DNA from: AP-15 sp963702685
GTDB taxonomy: Bacteria; Pseudomonadota; Alphaproteobacteria; ATCC43930; CGMCC-115725
Length of the DNA stretch: 64,000 nucleotides
Direction: 5' to 3'
NCBI GenBank assembly: GCA_963702685.1
Contig: CAVPDQ010000015.1
Span: forward strand, 1-64,000
Below the pieces are notes generated by a model. It was not told the origin of the DNA, ran no database searches, and was given only the letters and a program-made list of their open reading frames with translations. The stretch's first letter is position 1. Each line of letters starts with the position of its first letter. Shown piece by piece: positions 1 to 8,503 of this stretch. Both the position numbers and the translations under genes were made by a program.

Positions 1-50
1 TTCATTCCCGCCGACAAATATTTCGGAATGCTGTCGGAATGCGAGCCGCG

Positions 51-1888
51 TCAGAACCTCAGCGCGACCCCGGTCGCCACGGCAACCTGGTAGATGATCT
101 GGGTGATGTCCTTGATGAAGGGCAAGGCCCAATTGTCTGGCGAGGGCAGCACGATGACCTCGTCGCCGGGCCGCACCGGCGGGTGCGCGGCGACGATCGT
201 TTCTCCGCTCTGCCGGATCACCAGAAGGTTCAGGGTGTCGGCGCGTTCGGTGAACCCGCCGGCGGTGGCGATGTAACGGCCCACATCGGCGCCGCGAACC
301 CAGACCATCGCCTGCGGCACCCTGACCTCGCCGCTGACCAGCACCAGATCGGTGCGCGACGGCACGACGATGACGTCGCCGTCTTCGAGCCGGACATTTG
401 CGGGACGACCGTTGTGCTGCACGACGAGGCGGCCTTCGGGCTTCACATTGGTGAGCTGCGCGGCGAACTTGAAAATTATCTCCGCCTCCTGCTGGCGCAT
501 CTCTGCGCCTGCTCGGCGGTTACCGTGGGCGAGGTTACGACGGTGCTTTCGAGCCGTTGAAAGGCGTCCTTGATGGTCGGGGTCTGCGCCTGAGCCACGC
601 TCAAACGGCGGACATAAATCGCTGAAGTATCAGAAAAATAGCTGTTGACCGGCAAATACGGCAACACGTCGAGAAGCCGCGCCTGCCGGATCACCACCAG
701 TGTCGTCGGGCCGTCGATCCGGCCGTCGAACCTGATCGTCATCACATTGGTCGGCGTATCCGGGCTAAAGGTGGCAACATCACCGTTTTCGAGGCTGGCG
801 CGCCGCAATTCGGGCAGCGAAAAATAAAAAGCCGCCGGCCTCCCGGCCCGGATCCCGACGAGATCGGCATGGGTGGCATCGGGAAAGGGCCGCGCCAAAG
901 CGATCAGCTCGGCGCCCGAATAAGGCCGCGAAAGCTCGTAGCGAAAGACCCGCCGACATCCCCCTCGGCCGCCACGGTCAAGCCTTGCGGACCGACCAGA
1001 ATGGTGTCGCGATCGCGCAGCCGAACCGTCGGCAACCGGCCGCGCAGCAGGAAATCATAGAGATCGGCGGTGGCGATCGGCTTGCCGTCGCGCAAGATCC
1101 GGATGTCGCGGTAGCTGCCCAAATTGGGGTCGACGCCCCCGGCGGCCTGCAAAAAGGTGATGACGCTCGCGGTCGAAGGCTGCACATACTGGCCGGGCGA
1201 GATCACCGCGCCGGTAACAAACACATTGACCGGAACGGCATTCGACATCGTCACATAAACCATTGCGTTTGAATGATAAACGGAGGCGATGGCGGTGGCG
1301 ACCGTGGTCTGGAGATTGCCGGCGGTTATCCCGGCGACGCGCACCGGCCCGATCGAAGGAATAAAAATATCGCCGTTGCTGTCTACCGTGGCCTGCTGAT
1401 CGAGCGTCGCTGCTCCGTAGATATGAATTTGGACGGCGTCGCCCGGGGCCAAGATATGGTCCGGATCGAACAATACCGACCGGGGGCGGCTGGACATTGG
1501 TCGCCGATACAATGGGATTTATGGCCATGGTCCCCGCCGCCGCCGCGCCGGCCGCTTGCGGCAGCATGCTGCCCAGAGCACCGGCGCCGGCTTGCCCGCC
1601 TCCGAGCGCGGCATTGATGATCGCACCGAGACCGCCGTTTGCTGCCTGGGTCGATCCCGCCGCAAGCCGCGAGGTGGTGGGGGCCGACCCGGCAAATTGC
1701 ACGGTCGTGCCGAGGCCGCGCTGGAACAAATTGGCGCCGAACATCGGCGGCAGTGTGCTCCGGCTCGGCAGGCTGCGCGTGTCCGCGCCACCGATCGGCA
1801 CCGGCGCCTGGGTTTCGATGCTGGTTTGTGCGACGGCCGCGCTCGCCGCCGTGACAGAGAATAGAAACCCCGCCAGGAAGCCCCTCAT
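51..1888 (-). pseudogene. Polysaccharide export protein (Wza/SLBB type), frame broken
   Basis: Four overlapping minus-strand frames make up one outer-membrane polysaccharide export protein of about 610 residues. The first frame starts at 1888 with a signal peptide (MRGFLAGFLFSVTAASAAVAQ) and a Gly/Ala-rich linker. The second carries the Poly_export core (ILAPGDAVQIHIYG) and an SLBB domain (VFVTGAVISPGQYVQP). The third and fourth carry further SLBB-like repeats (LVSGEVRVPQAMVWV), ending at 51. Frames change near 1480 (in a run of C), near 950 and near 490, where CAGAGATG looks like CAGATG with a duplicated AG. Proteins of this family form the outer-membrane channel for capsule or exopolysaccharide. 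The breaks could be decay or sequence indels. A lipoprotein gene and a wecB remnant lie just upstream, which supports a surface-polysaccharide locus. Confidence 0.8.
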
Positions 1889-2027
1889 TGTCGTCCCCCA
1901 CCCGCCGGCCAGACCGGCACCGCGTTGCGTACCTGGCCGGCGACCCGAAGCTCCCCCCGCGACGGTTCGAACGCCTGCGGCCTGGTTGCGCCGGTCAGCC
2001 CCACGCAGGCCTTAATAACCGCTGGCC

Positions 2028-2423
2028 TCAATAGCCGCTGACGACCACCGGCGTCATTTCATACCACCGGTCGCCGCGTCGGCAGAACGCATAGGCCGTA
2101 GGGCGCGCCTCACCAACCTCGCTGCGGCTCAGTCGCCCGACGCGGCAGGGCTCCCCCAGCCCCGATTGCCGGATCGGTCCGAGCACGAGCACCGCCGTGC
2201 GGCCGTCAAGGAGCCGGTATGTCAACTGACCGCCGGAGGGCGCATTGGTCAAAATCCGCGCGGCATCGGCGGCGACCGGAGTGCCGGCTGCCGAAGCTGC
2301 GGCCTGTTGCGATGCGGTCGGCTCGCCGGGAGCGGACACGGCTGCGCAACCTGCGAGCACGACACCGACCGCGACCCAGCTCGCTACAGCGCAGCGGGGC
2401 GGCACTCTCGCCGCGCTCTTCAA
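2028..2423 (-). CDS. Small surface lipoprotein, function unknown
   Basis: The 131-residue protein has a basic N-terminus, a hydrophobic stretch (VASWVAVGVVLAG) and a clear lipobox ending in Cys near residue 26 (VLAGC), so it should be lipidated and exported. The mature part begins with an Ala/Ser/Thr-rich linker. It then forms a compact domain (GGQLTYRLLDGRTAVLVLG ... AYAFCRRGDRWYEMTPVVV) resembling the surface-antigen-type domains of small envelope lipoproteins. It lies 139 bases upstream of the broken polysaccharide export gene on the same strand, so the two may have been co-transcribed. Its frame is intact. No specific function can be assigned. Confidence 0.7.
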   Translation of the reverse strand: MKSAARVPPRCAVASWVAVGVVLAGCAAVSAPGEPTASQQAAASAAGTPVAADAARILTNAPSGGQLTYRLLDGRTAVLVLGPIRQSGLGEPCRVGRLSRSEVGEARPTAYAFCRRGDRWYEMTPVVVSGY

Positions 2424-2542
2424 CGAAAAGCCCCTATGACACCCCCAACCGCCGGAGCATAAGGCAAACCCGCCCGTCCCCTCAATGCCCTTGCCTTTCC
2501 GCTTTGTTCCGAGGCCGCTGCCCGCCGGTTAAGAATTGCGCT

Positions 2543-2728
2543 TTATTGGCGCCGTTTGTGCGAGGACAAGCGGTTGAGGCCGATCGCCAAGGCTTCAGTC
2601 AACTCCGTGTTGTCACGCAAGGTTACGCAGGGAACGTGATGGACACCGGCTTCCTGCTGCACCCCGCCCAAATCGGTGAAGACGAGACGCGCGTTGCCGA
2701 GCCCGGATTTCTCAGGCGGTTGGTGCAT
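2543..2728 (-). pseudogene. wecB: Remnant of UDP-GlcNAc 2-epimerase (WecB), C-terminal piece
   Basis: A 61-codon minus-strand frame contains LVFTDLGGVQQEAG and VPCVTLRDNTE followed by GLNRL. These match the conserved C-terminal block of WecB-type epimerases (TDSGG-Q-EA, P-L-R-TER, GTN-L), which holds UDP-binding residues. Full-length WecB is about 370 residues, so only this block survives. The canonical Ser of TDSGG is Leu here and the Arg of TER is replaced, so the piece is surely inactive. It overlaps the end of the oxidoreductase gene by 17 bases. WecB makes UDP-ManNAc for surface polysaccharides, which fits the neighbouring export gene. Confidence 0.65.
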
Positions 2729-3716
2729 GGCTCGGCAGCAAGACGGCGCGGCCGGTGATGCGGCGGTCGCGCACCGCGGTCAATGCCTGCGCCGCATGCG
2801 CCAATGGGAAGATTGCGGCGGCTGCGGGAGTCACCTTTCCTTCTTTATAAAAATCGAAAATCTCGGCATAGGCTGCGGCCACTTGCCACGGGCGGCGTTG
2901 GCGATAGTCGCTGACCTGCAAACCGCTGATTTCAATGTTTTTGAGCAATAGATAATTGGTCTTCAGCGTGGCAATGGCACCGGCGGCAAAGCCGATCACC
3001 ACCAGCCGGCCGCGCCAGGCGAGGGCGCGGATCGCCGCCTCGAACACGGCGCCGCCCAGCGGGTCGAGAATAACGTCGGCGCCACGCCCTTCGGTCGCGG
3101 CATAGACCTGCTCCCGCAGCGCGGCGTGCAAACCTTGCCGCGACAGGTCGATCGTGACGGCGGCACCGGCGGCGCGCGCCGACGCCGCGCGCTCCGGCCG
3201 TGATACCCCGGCCAGCACGGTGGCGCCCATCGCCGAGGCCAATTGCACCGCCGCATGGCCGACACCGCCGGAGGCGCCGAGCACCAGCACCGTTTCGCCC
3301 ACCGCCAGCCGGGCACGCTCGCGCAGCGCAAACCACGCCGTATCGTAGACGAGGCTCAGCGAAGCGGCCTCGCTGAACGACATTTTTTCCGGCAAGCGGT
3401 AGCATTGGCCGGCTTCCACCGCGACCGCTTCGGCATAGCCGCCATGCTCGGCCATCGCCAGCACACGGTCGCCGACCGCCAGCGTCGTGACACCCGCGCC
3501 GAGCGCTGCCACGGTGCCGACCGGCCCCTTGCCGGGGATGAACGGGCGCGGCGGCAAGAATTGGTAGGTGCCGGCCACCACCAGCAGATCGACAAAATTC
3601 ACCGGTGCGGCCCGCACCTCCACCAAGACCTCGCCACGGCCCGGCACCGGTGCGGGAACCTCGGCCAAGCGCATCCGCTCGGGGGGACCGAACTCAGCGA
3701 CGACGATCGCGCGCAA
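2712..3716 (-). CDS. NADPH:quinone oxidoreductase-like MDR enzyme
   Basis: This 334-residue protein is a medium-chain dehydrogenase/reductase of the quinone oxidoreductase (zinc-free) branch. The N-terminal GroES-like domain reads MRAIVVAEFGPPERMRLAEV and contains PVNFVDLLVVAGTY. The Rossmann domain begins at VLVLGASGGVGHAAVQLA, about residue 145, with the AXXGXXG-type NADPH-binding loop. The Cys/His zinc ligands of alcohol dehydrogenases are absent. Length and domain order are normal. The stop lies four bases from the start of nothing else on this strand; the upstream acyl-CoA ligase ends at 3720, so the two are probably one transcript. The substrate is unknown; an enoyl-CoA or quinone is possible given the ligase. 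Confidence 0.85.
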   Translation of the reverse strand: MRAIVVAEFGPPERMRLAEVPAPVPGRGEVLVEVRAAPVNFVDLLVVAGTYQFLPPRPFIPGKGPVGTVAALGAGVTTLAVGDRVLAMAEHGGYAEAVAVEAGQCYRLPEKMSFSEAASLSLVYDTAWFALRERARLAVGETVLVLGASGGVGHAAVQLASAMGATVLAGVSRPERAASARAAGAAVTIDLSRQGLHAALREQVYAATEGRGADVILDPLGGAVFEAAIRALAWRGRLVVIGFAAGAIATLKTNYLLLKNIEISGLQVSDYRQRRPWQVAAAYAEIFDFYKEGKVTPAAAAIFPLAHAAQALTAVRDRRITGRAVLLPSHAPTA

Positions 3717-3719
3717 GCC

Positions 3720-5360
3720 TCAGCTCCCCGAAAAGCGCACCGGCACCGGCCGGACGCGCCCTTCGGCCACCCATTGCTGCAGCTCGCGCTTGAGGATTTT
3801 GCCGGTCGCGGTGAGCGGCAGCTCCGGCAGCTGCAGGATCAATTCGGGCATGTCGTAGCGCGCGAGCCCCGCCTGATCGAGCTGACCCAGCAGCGCTGTC
3901 GGGTCGAGCGCTGTCTCCGGCCGCGCCACGATTGCGAGGCAAACCCGCTCGCCGAGCCGCGGATCCGGCACCCCAAAGGCCGCCGCCTTGTCGATCCCGG
4001 CGCCCTGCACCGCCAGTGTCTCGATGCGGCCGGCATGGATGTTGCGCCCGCCGCGAATGATGACGTCTTTCTTGCGGCCGGTGACATGCAGATAGCCGGC
4101 TTCGTCGAGCCAGCCGAGATCGCCGGTCATGAACCAGCCCTCTCTATTGAAAGCCGCTTCGGTCGCGGCCTGGTCGTCGAAATAGCCGAGCATCAGGCTG
4201 GCGCCGCGACCGCCGATCTCACCGATTTCGCCCGGACCGGCCTCGATATCGGGGTCGCTGTCGCGCCAGATGCGGAGCTCGTAGCCGGCGCAAGCGCGGC
4301 CGCAGGTGCCGGCGATCCGCTCGGGTGGATCGTCCGGCCTCGTATATTGGTGCGAGCAAGTTTCGGTCATGCCGTAGCCGGTCTGCGGGGTGACGCCATG
4401 GCCGATCAATTCGGCGACCACCGCGGGCGGCACCGTGGCGCCGGAGATGCGAAAACCGCGCACCGCGCCGAGCCGTTGCGCCCCGCGCTCGCGCATTTCG
4501 GCGAGGAGATCGATCGCGTGGGTCGGCACGCCGAACAGAAACCCGGCGCCGGTTTCCGCCAAGCGGTCGAGCAGGCTGGCGCCGCGCGGCAGGTCGTGAA
4601 CCACCAGCTCGCCACCGCCGGCGAGCGCGGTGATCAGCGCGCCAAGGCCGAGATTGTGGCTGAGCGGGCTCAGCGTGTAGAGCGTCGCCCGTTCGAGCCG
4701 CCAATCACGCACCATCATCCGCGCCGTGGCGAGCAACGTGTTGTCGCTGTGCAGGACGCCTTTCGGCGCCCCCGTCGTGCCCGAAGTAAAGGCCAAATAC
4801 ATGATTTGGTTCGGGTCGTTGCCGATCGATGCCTCGCGGGCGGGTGCCGGGAGGCTGGCGAGCGGCGCGGCGGCGGCGGGATCCACCGGCCAGGCGCAGC
4901 GCAGAAACTCGCGGTCCGAGAGCGCGGCGAAAATGTCGTGGCGGTCGGCGTCGATGCCATAGCCAGGCTGCGCGACAAGCGCCGCCGCGCGCATGCGGTC
5001 GACGAGGGCGGCGATCTCGGCGACCCGGTGGTCGCGGTGCAATGACGGGCAAAAGACAAAGCCGCTGCGCGAGCACGCCAGGAGCGCCACCGCGGTTTCG
5101 ACCCGGCTCGGCAGCCACACCGCCACGCGCTGTCCCGGCCGCACACCCTGCTCCTCGAGATGGGCGGCCAGCCGGTCGGCAGACTGGACCAATTCGACAT
5201 AGGTCAGGCGCCGGCTCCGATCGCGCACGGCAAAGGCATCGGGCGTCGCGCGGGCGTGCCGCGCGGCCAGACGATAGATCGTCTCGTGGCCCCAAAACCC
5301 GGCCGCGGTATGCTCGGCCACCGTCGTTGCATTCAGCAGTGTCAACAGGCCCTGATGCAT
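3720..5360 (-). CDS. AMP-binding acyl-CoA synthetase
   Basis: The 546-residue protein belongs to the ANL adenylating superfamily and activates a carboxylic acid to its CoA thioester through an acyl-AMP. Visible core motifs, in order, are the P-loop (YLAFTSGTTGAPKGVLHS), the A5 motif (GYGMTETCSHQYT), the hinge region (TGDLGWLDEAGYLHVTGRKKD) and the C-terminal lysine motif (PLTATGKILKRELQ). The order resembles cyclohexanecarboxylate- or medium-chain acyl-CoA ligases, but the acid cannot be read from sequence. It lies directly upstream of the MDR reductase and downstream of the molybdopterin oxidase gene, all on the minus strand, which suggests a catabolic cluster for an organic acid or aromatic compound. 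Confidence 0.88.
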   Translation of the reverse strand: MHQGLLTLLNATTVAEHTAAGFWGHETIYRLAARHARATPDAFAVRDRSRRLTYVELVQSADRLAAHLEEQGVRPGQRVAVWLPSRVETAVALLACSRSGFVFCPSLHRDHRVAEIAALVDRMRAAALVAQPGYGIDADRHDIFAALSDREFLRCAWPVDPAAAAPLASLPAPAREASIGNDPNQIMYLAFTSGTTGAPKGVLHSDNTLLATARMMVRDWRLERATLYTLSPLSHNLGLGALITALAGGGELVVHDLPRGASLLDRLAETGAGFLFGVPTHAIDLLAEMRERGAQRLGAVRGFRISGATVPPAVVAELIGHGVTPQTGYGMTETCSHQYTRPDDPPERIAGTCGRACAGYELRIWRDSDPDIEAGPGEIGEIGGRGASLMLGYFDDQAATEAAFNREGWFMTGDLGWLDEAGYLHVTGRKKDVIIRGGRNIHAGRIETLAVQGAGIDKAAAFGVPDPRLGERVCLAIVARPETALDPTALLGQLDQAGLARYDMPELILQLPELPLTATGKILKRELQQWVAEGRVRPVPVRFSGS

Positions 5361-5468
5361 GCGGCTCCCCGCCTCAAACCGGCAGGTCCGACCGGGCCGG
5401 CATGTCCGGCCGGGTCGGCGGATGGCCGATCAACGAGCGTGCCGCCGAGGCAAAGCCATGCCCGCGCA

Positions 5469-7805
5469 TCATGACCCGCTCCCACCGGCAGGGGCGCGGA
5501 GCAGCGCCATGATCCGCTGCGGCGTCATCGGCAGCTGCGTTACCGCGCCATTGATACCGAGCGCGTCGTCGATCGCCGCCGCGATCGCGGCCCCGGCCCC
5601 GGTAATGCCGCCTTCGCCGACGCTTTTGATGCCGAGCGGGTGGCGCGGGCTCGGTGCATCCTCGGTCAGCAAGACTTCGACCGGCGGCATGTCCGACGCC
5701 CGCGGCAGCGCGTAATCGGCGAAGCTGGCAGCGAGCGGCTCGCCGTGCTCGTCGTAGCGGAACTCCTCGAGCAAGGCGCCGCCCAGCCCCTGTGCGAAAC
5801 CGCCGACCAGCTGGCCCTCGACCATCATCGGATTGATCGCCCGGCCGATGTCATAGGCGAGCAGAACCCGCTCGGCTGCCGCCGCTCCGGTGTCGCGATC
5901 GATTCGGATAACGGCGATTTGCACCCCATAGGGATAGGTCATGTGCTCGGCCCGGTACCAGCCCTCGGCGCCGAGCCCCGGCTCGCGGTCGCCGAGGAGC
6001 GGCGAATCCGGCGCCAAATGACGAGCGATGTCGCCGAGGGCGATCGAAGGCCCGTGCGGCAGGCCGCGGTGCACCACCATGCCGTCGCGGATGTCGAGCT
6101 CCGCCGCATCGGCCTGGAGCAGCGCTGCCGCCATCTCCAGCGCCTTGGCGCGCAATTTCACCGCCGCTATATGGGTGGCGCCGCCGGTCATCACCGAAGC
6201 GCGCGAAGCATGGGCGCCGATGCCGTAGGGGATGCGGTCGGTCTGGCCGCGCACCACCCGCACCCGGCGGTAATCGACGCCGAGCGCTGCGGCGCAGATC
6301 TGCGCCATGGCGGTCTGAAACCCTTGCCCGACCGACGAGCCGCCGGTCACCAGCTCGACGGCGCCGGTAGGGTCGATATGCACCCGGACCCCGTCCATCG
6401 GCCCGAGCCCGCCCTTTTCGACAAAGACCGCAATCCCGGCCCCAACCAACTCGCCGGCCGCGCGGCGACTATGGAGCCCGGCTTGCAGCGCCACCCAGTC
6501 GATTTTTGCCAGCGCCTTGTCGAGCAGCGAGGAATAATCGCCGGAATCGTAGATGATCCGATCGCCGAGCGCCGTCAGCGGCCGGTGGAACGGCATCTCG
6601 GCGGCGGCGATAAGATTGCGCCGGCGCACCGTGACGCGGTCGAGGCCGAGCCGGTCGGCGACGGCGTCGATCAGGCGCTCACGCACAAAGCTGCCCTCGA
6701 ACCGGCCGGGCGCCCGATAAGTCGCCGCCGGTGTTTTGTTGGTCAGCCGGAAACGGCCGATCGCGCGAAAGGCGGGAATGCGATAGGGGCCGGGCAGCAT
6801 GCTGATGGTCAATTCGAGGACGCGGGCGCCATGGGTGCGCACATAGGCGCCCTGGTCGAGCGAGAACTCGTCTTCGAGAGCCAAGACCCGGCCGTCGGCA
6901 TCGACCGCGGCGCGCACATGATGCTGCTGCTGGCGCGAATGGTTCGAAGCCATCAAATGCTCGCGCCGGTCCTCGATCCATTTGACCGGCCGGCCGAGCC
7001 GCAAGGCCGCGAGGCAAACCAGGAAATCCTCGGGATAGAGCTCGCCGCGCGCGCCGAACCCGCCGCCGGTGTTTCCTTCGCGCAACACCACCCCGGCGAG
7101 GCTGCGGCCGAACATGCGGGCGAGCGCGTCGCGGTTGCGGTGCGGCACCTTGGCGGCGCCATGGAGCTCCAGCACGTCCTGCGCGGCGTCGTAGCAGGCG
7201 AGGGCACCCCGGGTTTCGAGCGGCACCGCGCCATGCCGGCCGATCGCCAGATCGAGCGCGATGACGGCATGTGCGGTTGCGAACGCCGCATCGACCTCGC
7301 CGTAGGCGGCGCGCAGCACCGTCGCCTCGGTCGACAGCCCCGGCGCGAAATTGCCGGGTGGGGCCTCGGCGTCGAGCAGCGGCAAGAGCTCCTCGGCCTC
7401 GATCGACACCAGCGCGGCAGCGTCCTCGGCGAGCTCCGGCTTGGTTGCGAACACGGCCGCCACCGGCTCGCCGACATAGCGCATCCGGTCGCGCGCCAGG
7501 ATCGGCTGTCGATAGGGGCGCAGCCCCTCGCCCGCCGGATCGCGAAAATCGATCGGCGGCAGGTCGGCAATGTCGGCGCCGGTCCACACCGCGGCCACTC
7601 CCGGCGCCGAAGCTGCTGCGGCGGTGCCGACACCGCGCAGCACGGCATGCGCCCAGGGCGAGCGCACGATGCGCATATGCAGCTGGTGAGGAAAATCGAT
7701 GTCGCCGACAAACCGGCCGCGCCCGCATAAGAGCGGCGGATCTTCGAGCCGCGCCACCGAGCGGCCGACGAGCGGCCCGATCGAGGGGTCCAGATCCAGC
7801 TTCAG
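5469..7805 (-). CDS. Xanthine dehydrogenase/CoxL-family molybdopterin-binding subunit
   Basis: About 778 residues, the large catalytic subunit of an aerobic molybdenum hydroxylase. It opens with GRSVARLEDPPLLCGRGRFVGDI, as in CoxL-like proteins. It contains TYRAPGR at the position of the active-site loop (AYRGAGR in form II enzymes) and ends with the catalytic Glu motif (KSVGEGGITGAGAAIA). The open frame runs up to 8378, but homology starts near 7790. The chosen start is a CTG at 7805, seven bases after GGGAGG; no ATG, GTG or TTG lies there, and the next candidate is a GTG at 7757 without a ribosome site. The FAD and 2Fe-2S subunits these enzymes usually need are not adjacent. Substrate unknown. 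Confidence 0.85.
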   Translation of the reverse strand: MKLDLDPSIGPLVGRSVARLEDPPLLCGRGRFVGDIDFPHQLHMRIVRSPWAHAVLRGVGTAAAASAPGVAAVWTGADIADLPPIDFRDPAGEGLRPYRQPILARDRMRYVGEPVAAVFATKPELAEDAAALVSIEAEELLPLLDAEAPPGNFAPGLSTEATVLRAAYGEVDAAFATAHAVIALDLAIGRHGAVPLETRGALACYDAAQDVLELHGAAKVPHRNRDALARMFGRSLAGVVLREGNTGGGFGARGELYPEDFLVCLAALRLGRPVKWIEDRREHLMASNHSRQQQHHVRAAVDADGRVLALEDEFSLDQGAYVRTHGARVLELTISMLPGPYRIPAFRAIGRFRLTNKTPAATYRAPGRFEGSFVRERLIDAVADRLGLDRVTVRRRNLIAAAEMPFHRPLTALGDRIIYDSGDYSSLLDKALAKIDWVALQAGLHSRRAAGELVGAGIAVFVEKGGLGPMDGVRVHIDPTGAVELVTGGSSVGQGFQTAMAQICAAALGVDYRRVRVVRGQTDRIPYGIGAHASRASVMTGGATHIAAVKLRAKALEMAAALLQADAAELDIRDGMVVHRGLPHGPSIALGDIARHLAPDSPLLGDREPGLGAEGWYRAEHMTYPYGVQIAVIRIDRDTGAAAAERVLLAYDIGRAINPMMVEGQLVGGFAQGLGGALLEEFRYDEHGEPLAASFADYALPRASDMPPVEVLLTEDAPSPRHPLGIKSVGEGGITGAGAAIAAAIDDALGINGAVTQLPMTPQRIMALLRAPAGGSGS

Positions 7806-8000
7806 CGGCTTGCCTCCCAGAGCTCGGCTATACCTGCGGTGTCGAAGATACCCTGGAAATCCGGCGCTGCAACACCGAGCGGCAAGCCCGCCTGCGTGGT
7901 GACGGCGCACCGATGGAGATGACCGGCGAGAGATGATAGTCTCGGCAATGTTTTGTGGCGGACCGGTCACCTGGATTGTTGCCGCCGCGGGGGGGGCAGC

Positions 8001-8480
8001 ATGAATTTCAAAACCGCGGCGCCGCTGTTGGCGGCGCTGGCATTCGCCGGCGCGCAGCCGGCGAGCGCTCAGGGGCTTTCCGGCAAGTATGCGATCATTC
8101 TGCAAACCGCCTGCCAGGCCATCGTATCCGGCGCCGCGATTCTCAAGCCGGGCAGCGTCAGCAGCTCGGTCGGCCTCGCCGATTTCACGCCGGACGCCAA
8201 AAACCACTACAAAGGAATCGTCGATATCGATGAGACAGTGGTCGGCGGCCCGCCGATCGCTGCCAATGCCGGCAGCATCCGGGAAACCCCGCTGCACTCG
8301 ACCGTTGCTTATTCGAATACGGCGACGACGCTGACAATCAACGGCACACGCTATAATGCGATTTACACGAAGGTGCAAAATGGCATCGCCGAACGGGTGT
8401 TCTTTAACGGCACCGCGGCCGAGGGCAAGTTTCGCAATACATGCGCGGTATCAGGGACGCTGCGGGCCGTGACCGGCTGA
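8001..8480 (+). CDS. Exported protein of unknown function
   Basis: The 159-residue protein starts at an ATG after a G-rich ribosome-binding stretch. It has a typical Sec signal peptide (MNFKTAAPLLAALAFAGAQPASAQ) with an AXA-like cleavage site near residue 24. The mature part is polar and beta-rich, with two Cys (QTACQAI and FRNTCAV) that could form a disulfide in the periplasm. I do not recognise the family. It is divergent from the molybdopterin oxidase gene and 23 bases upstream of the RidA-repeat gene on the same strand, so it may share that transcript. Confidence 0.7.
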   Translation: MNFKTAAPLLAALAFAGAQPASAQGLSGKYAIILQTACQAIVSGAAILKPGSVSSSVGLADFTPDAKNHYKGIVDIDETVVGGPPIAANAGSIRETPLHSTVAYSNTATTLTINGTRYNAIYTKVQNGIAERVFFNGTAAEGKFRNTCAVSGTLRAVTG

Positions 8481-8503
8481 GGCGACAAGCGGGAGAAGCC
8501 ACT

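Noticed and set aside
3243..5045. Open plus-strand frame of 600 codons
   Set aside because: It is antisense to the acyl-CoA ligase and MDR genes, is Arg/Ala/His-rich and shows no motifs. It is a GC-rich shadow.
5640..7730. Open plus-strand frame of 696 codons
   Set aside because: Antisense to the molybdopterin oxidase, whose family motifs are clear. No protein-like features.
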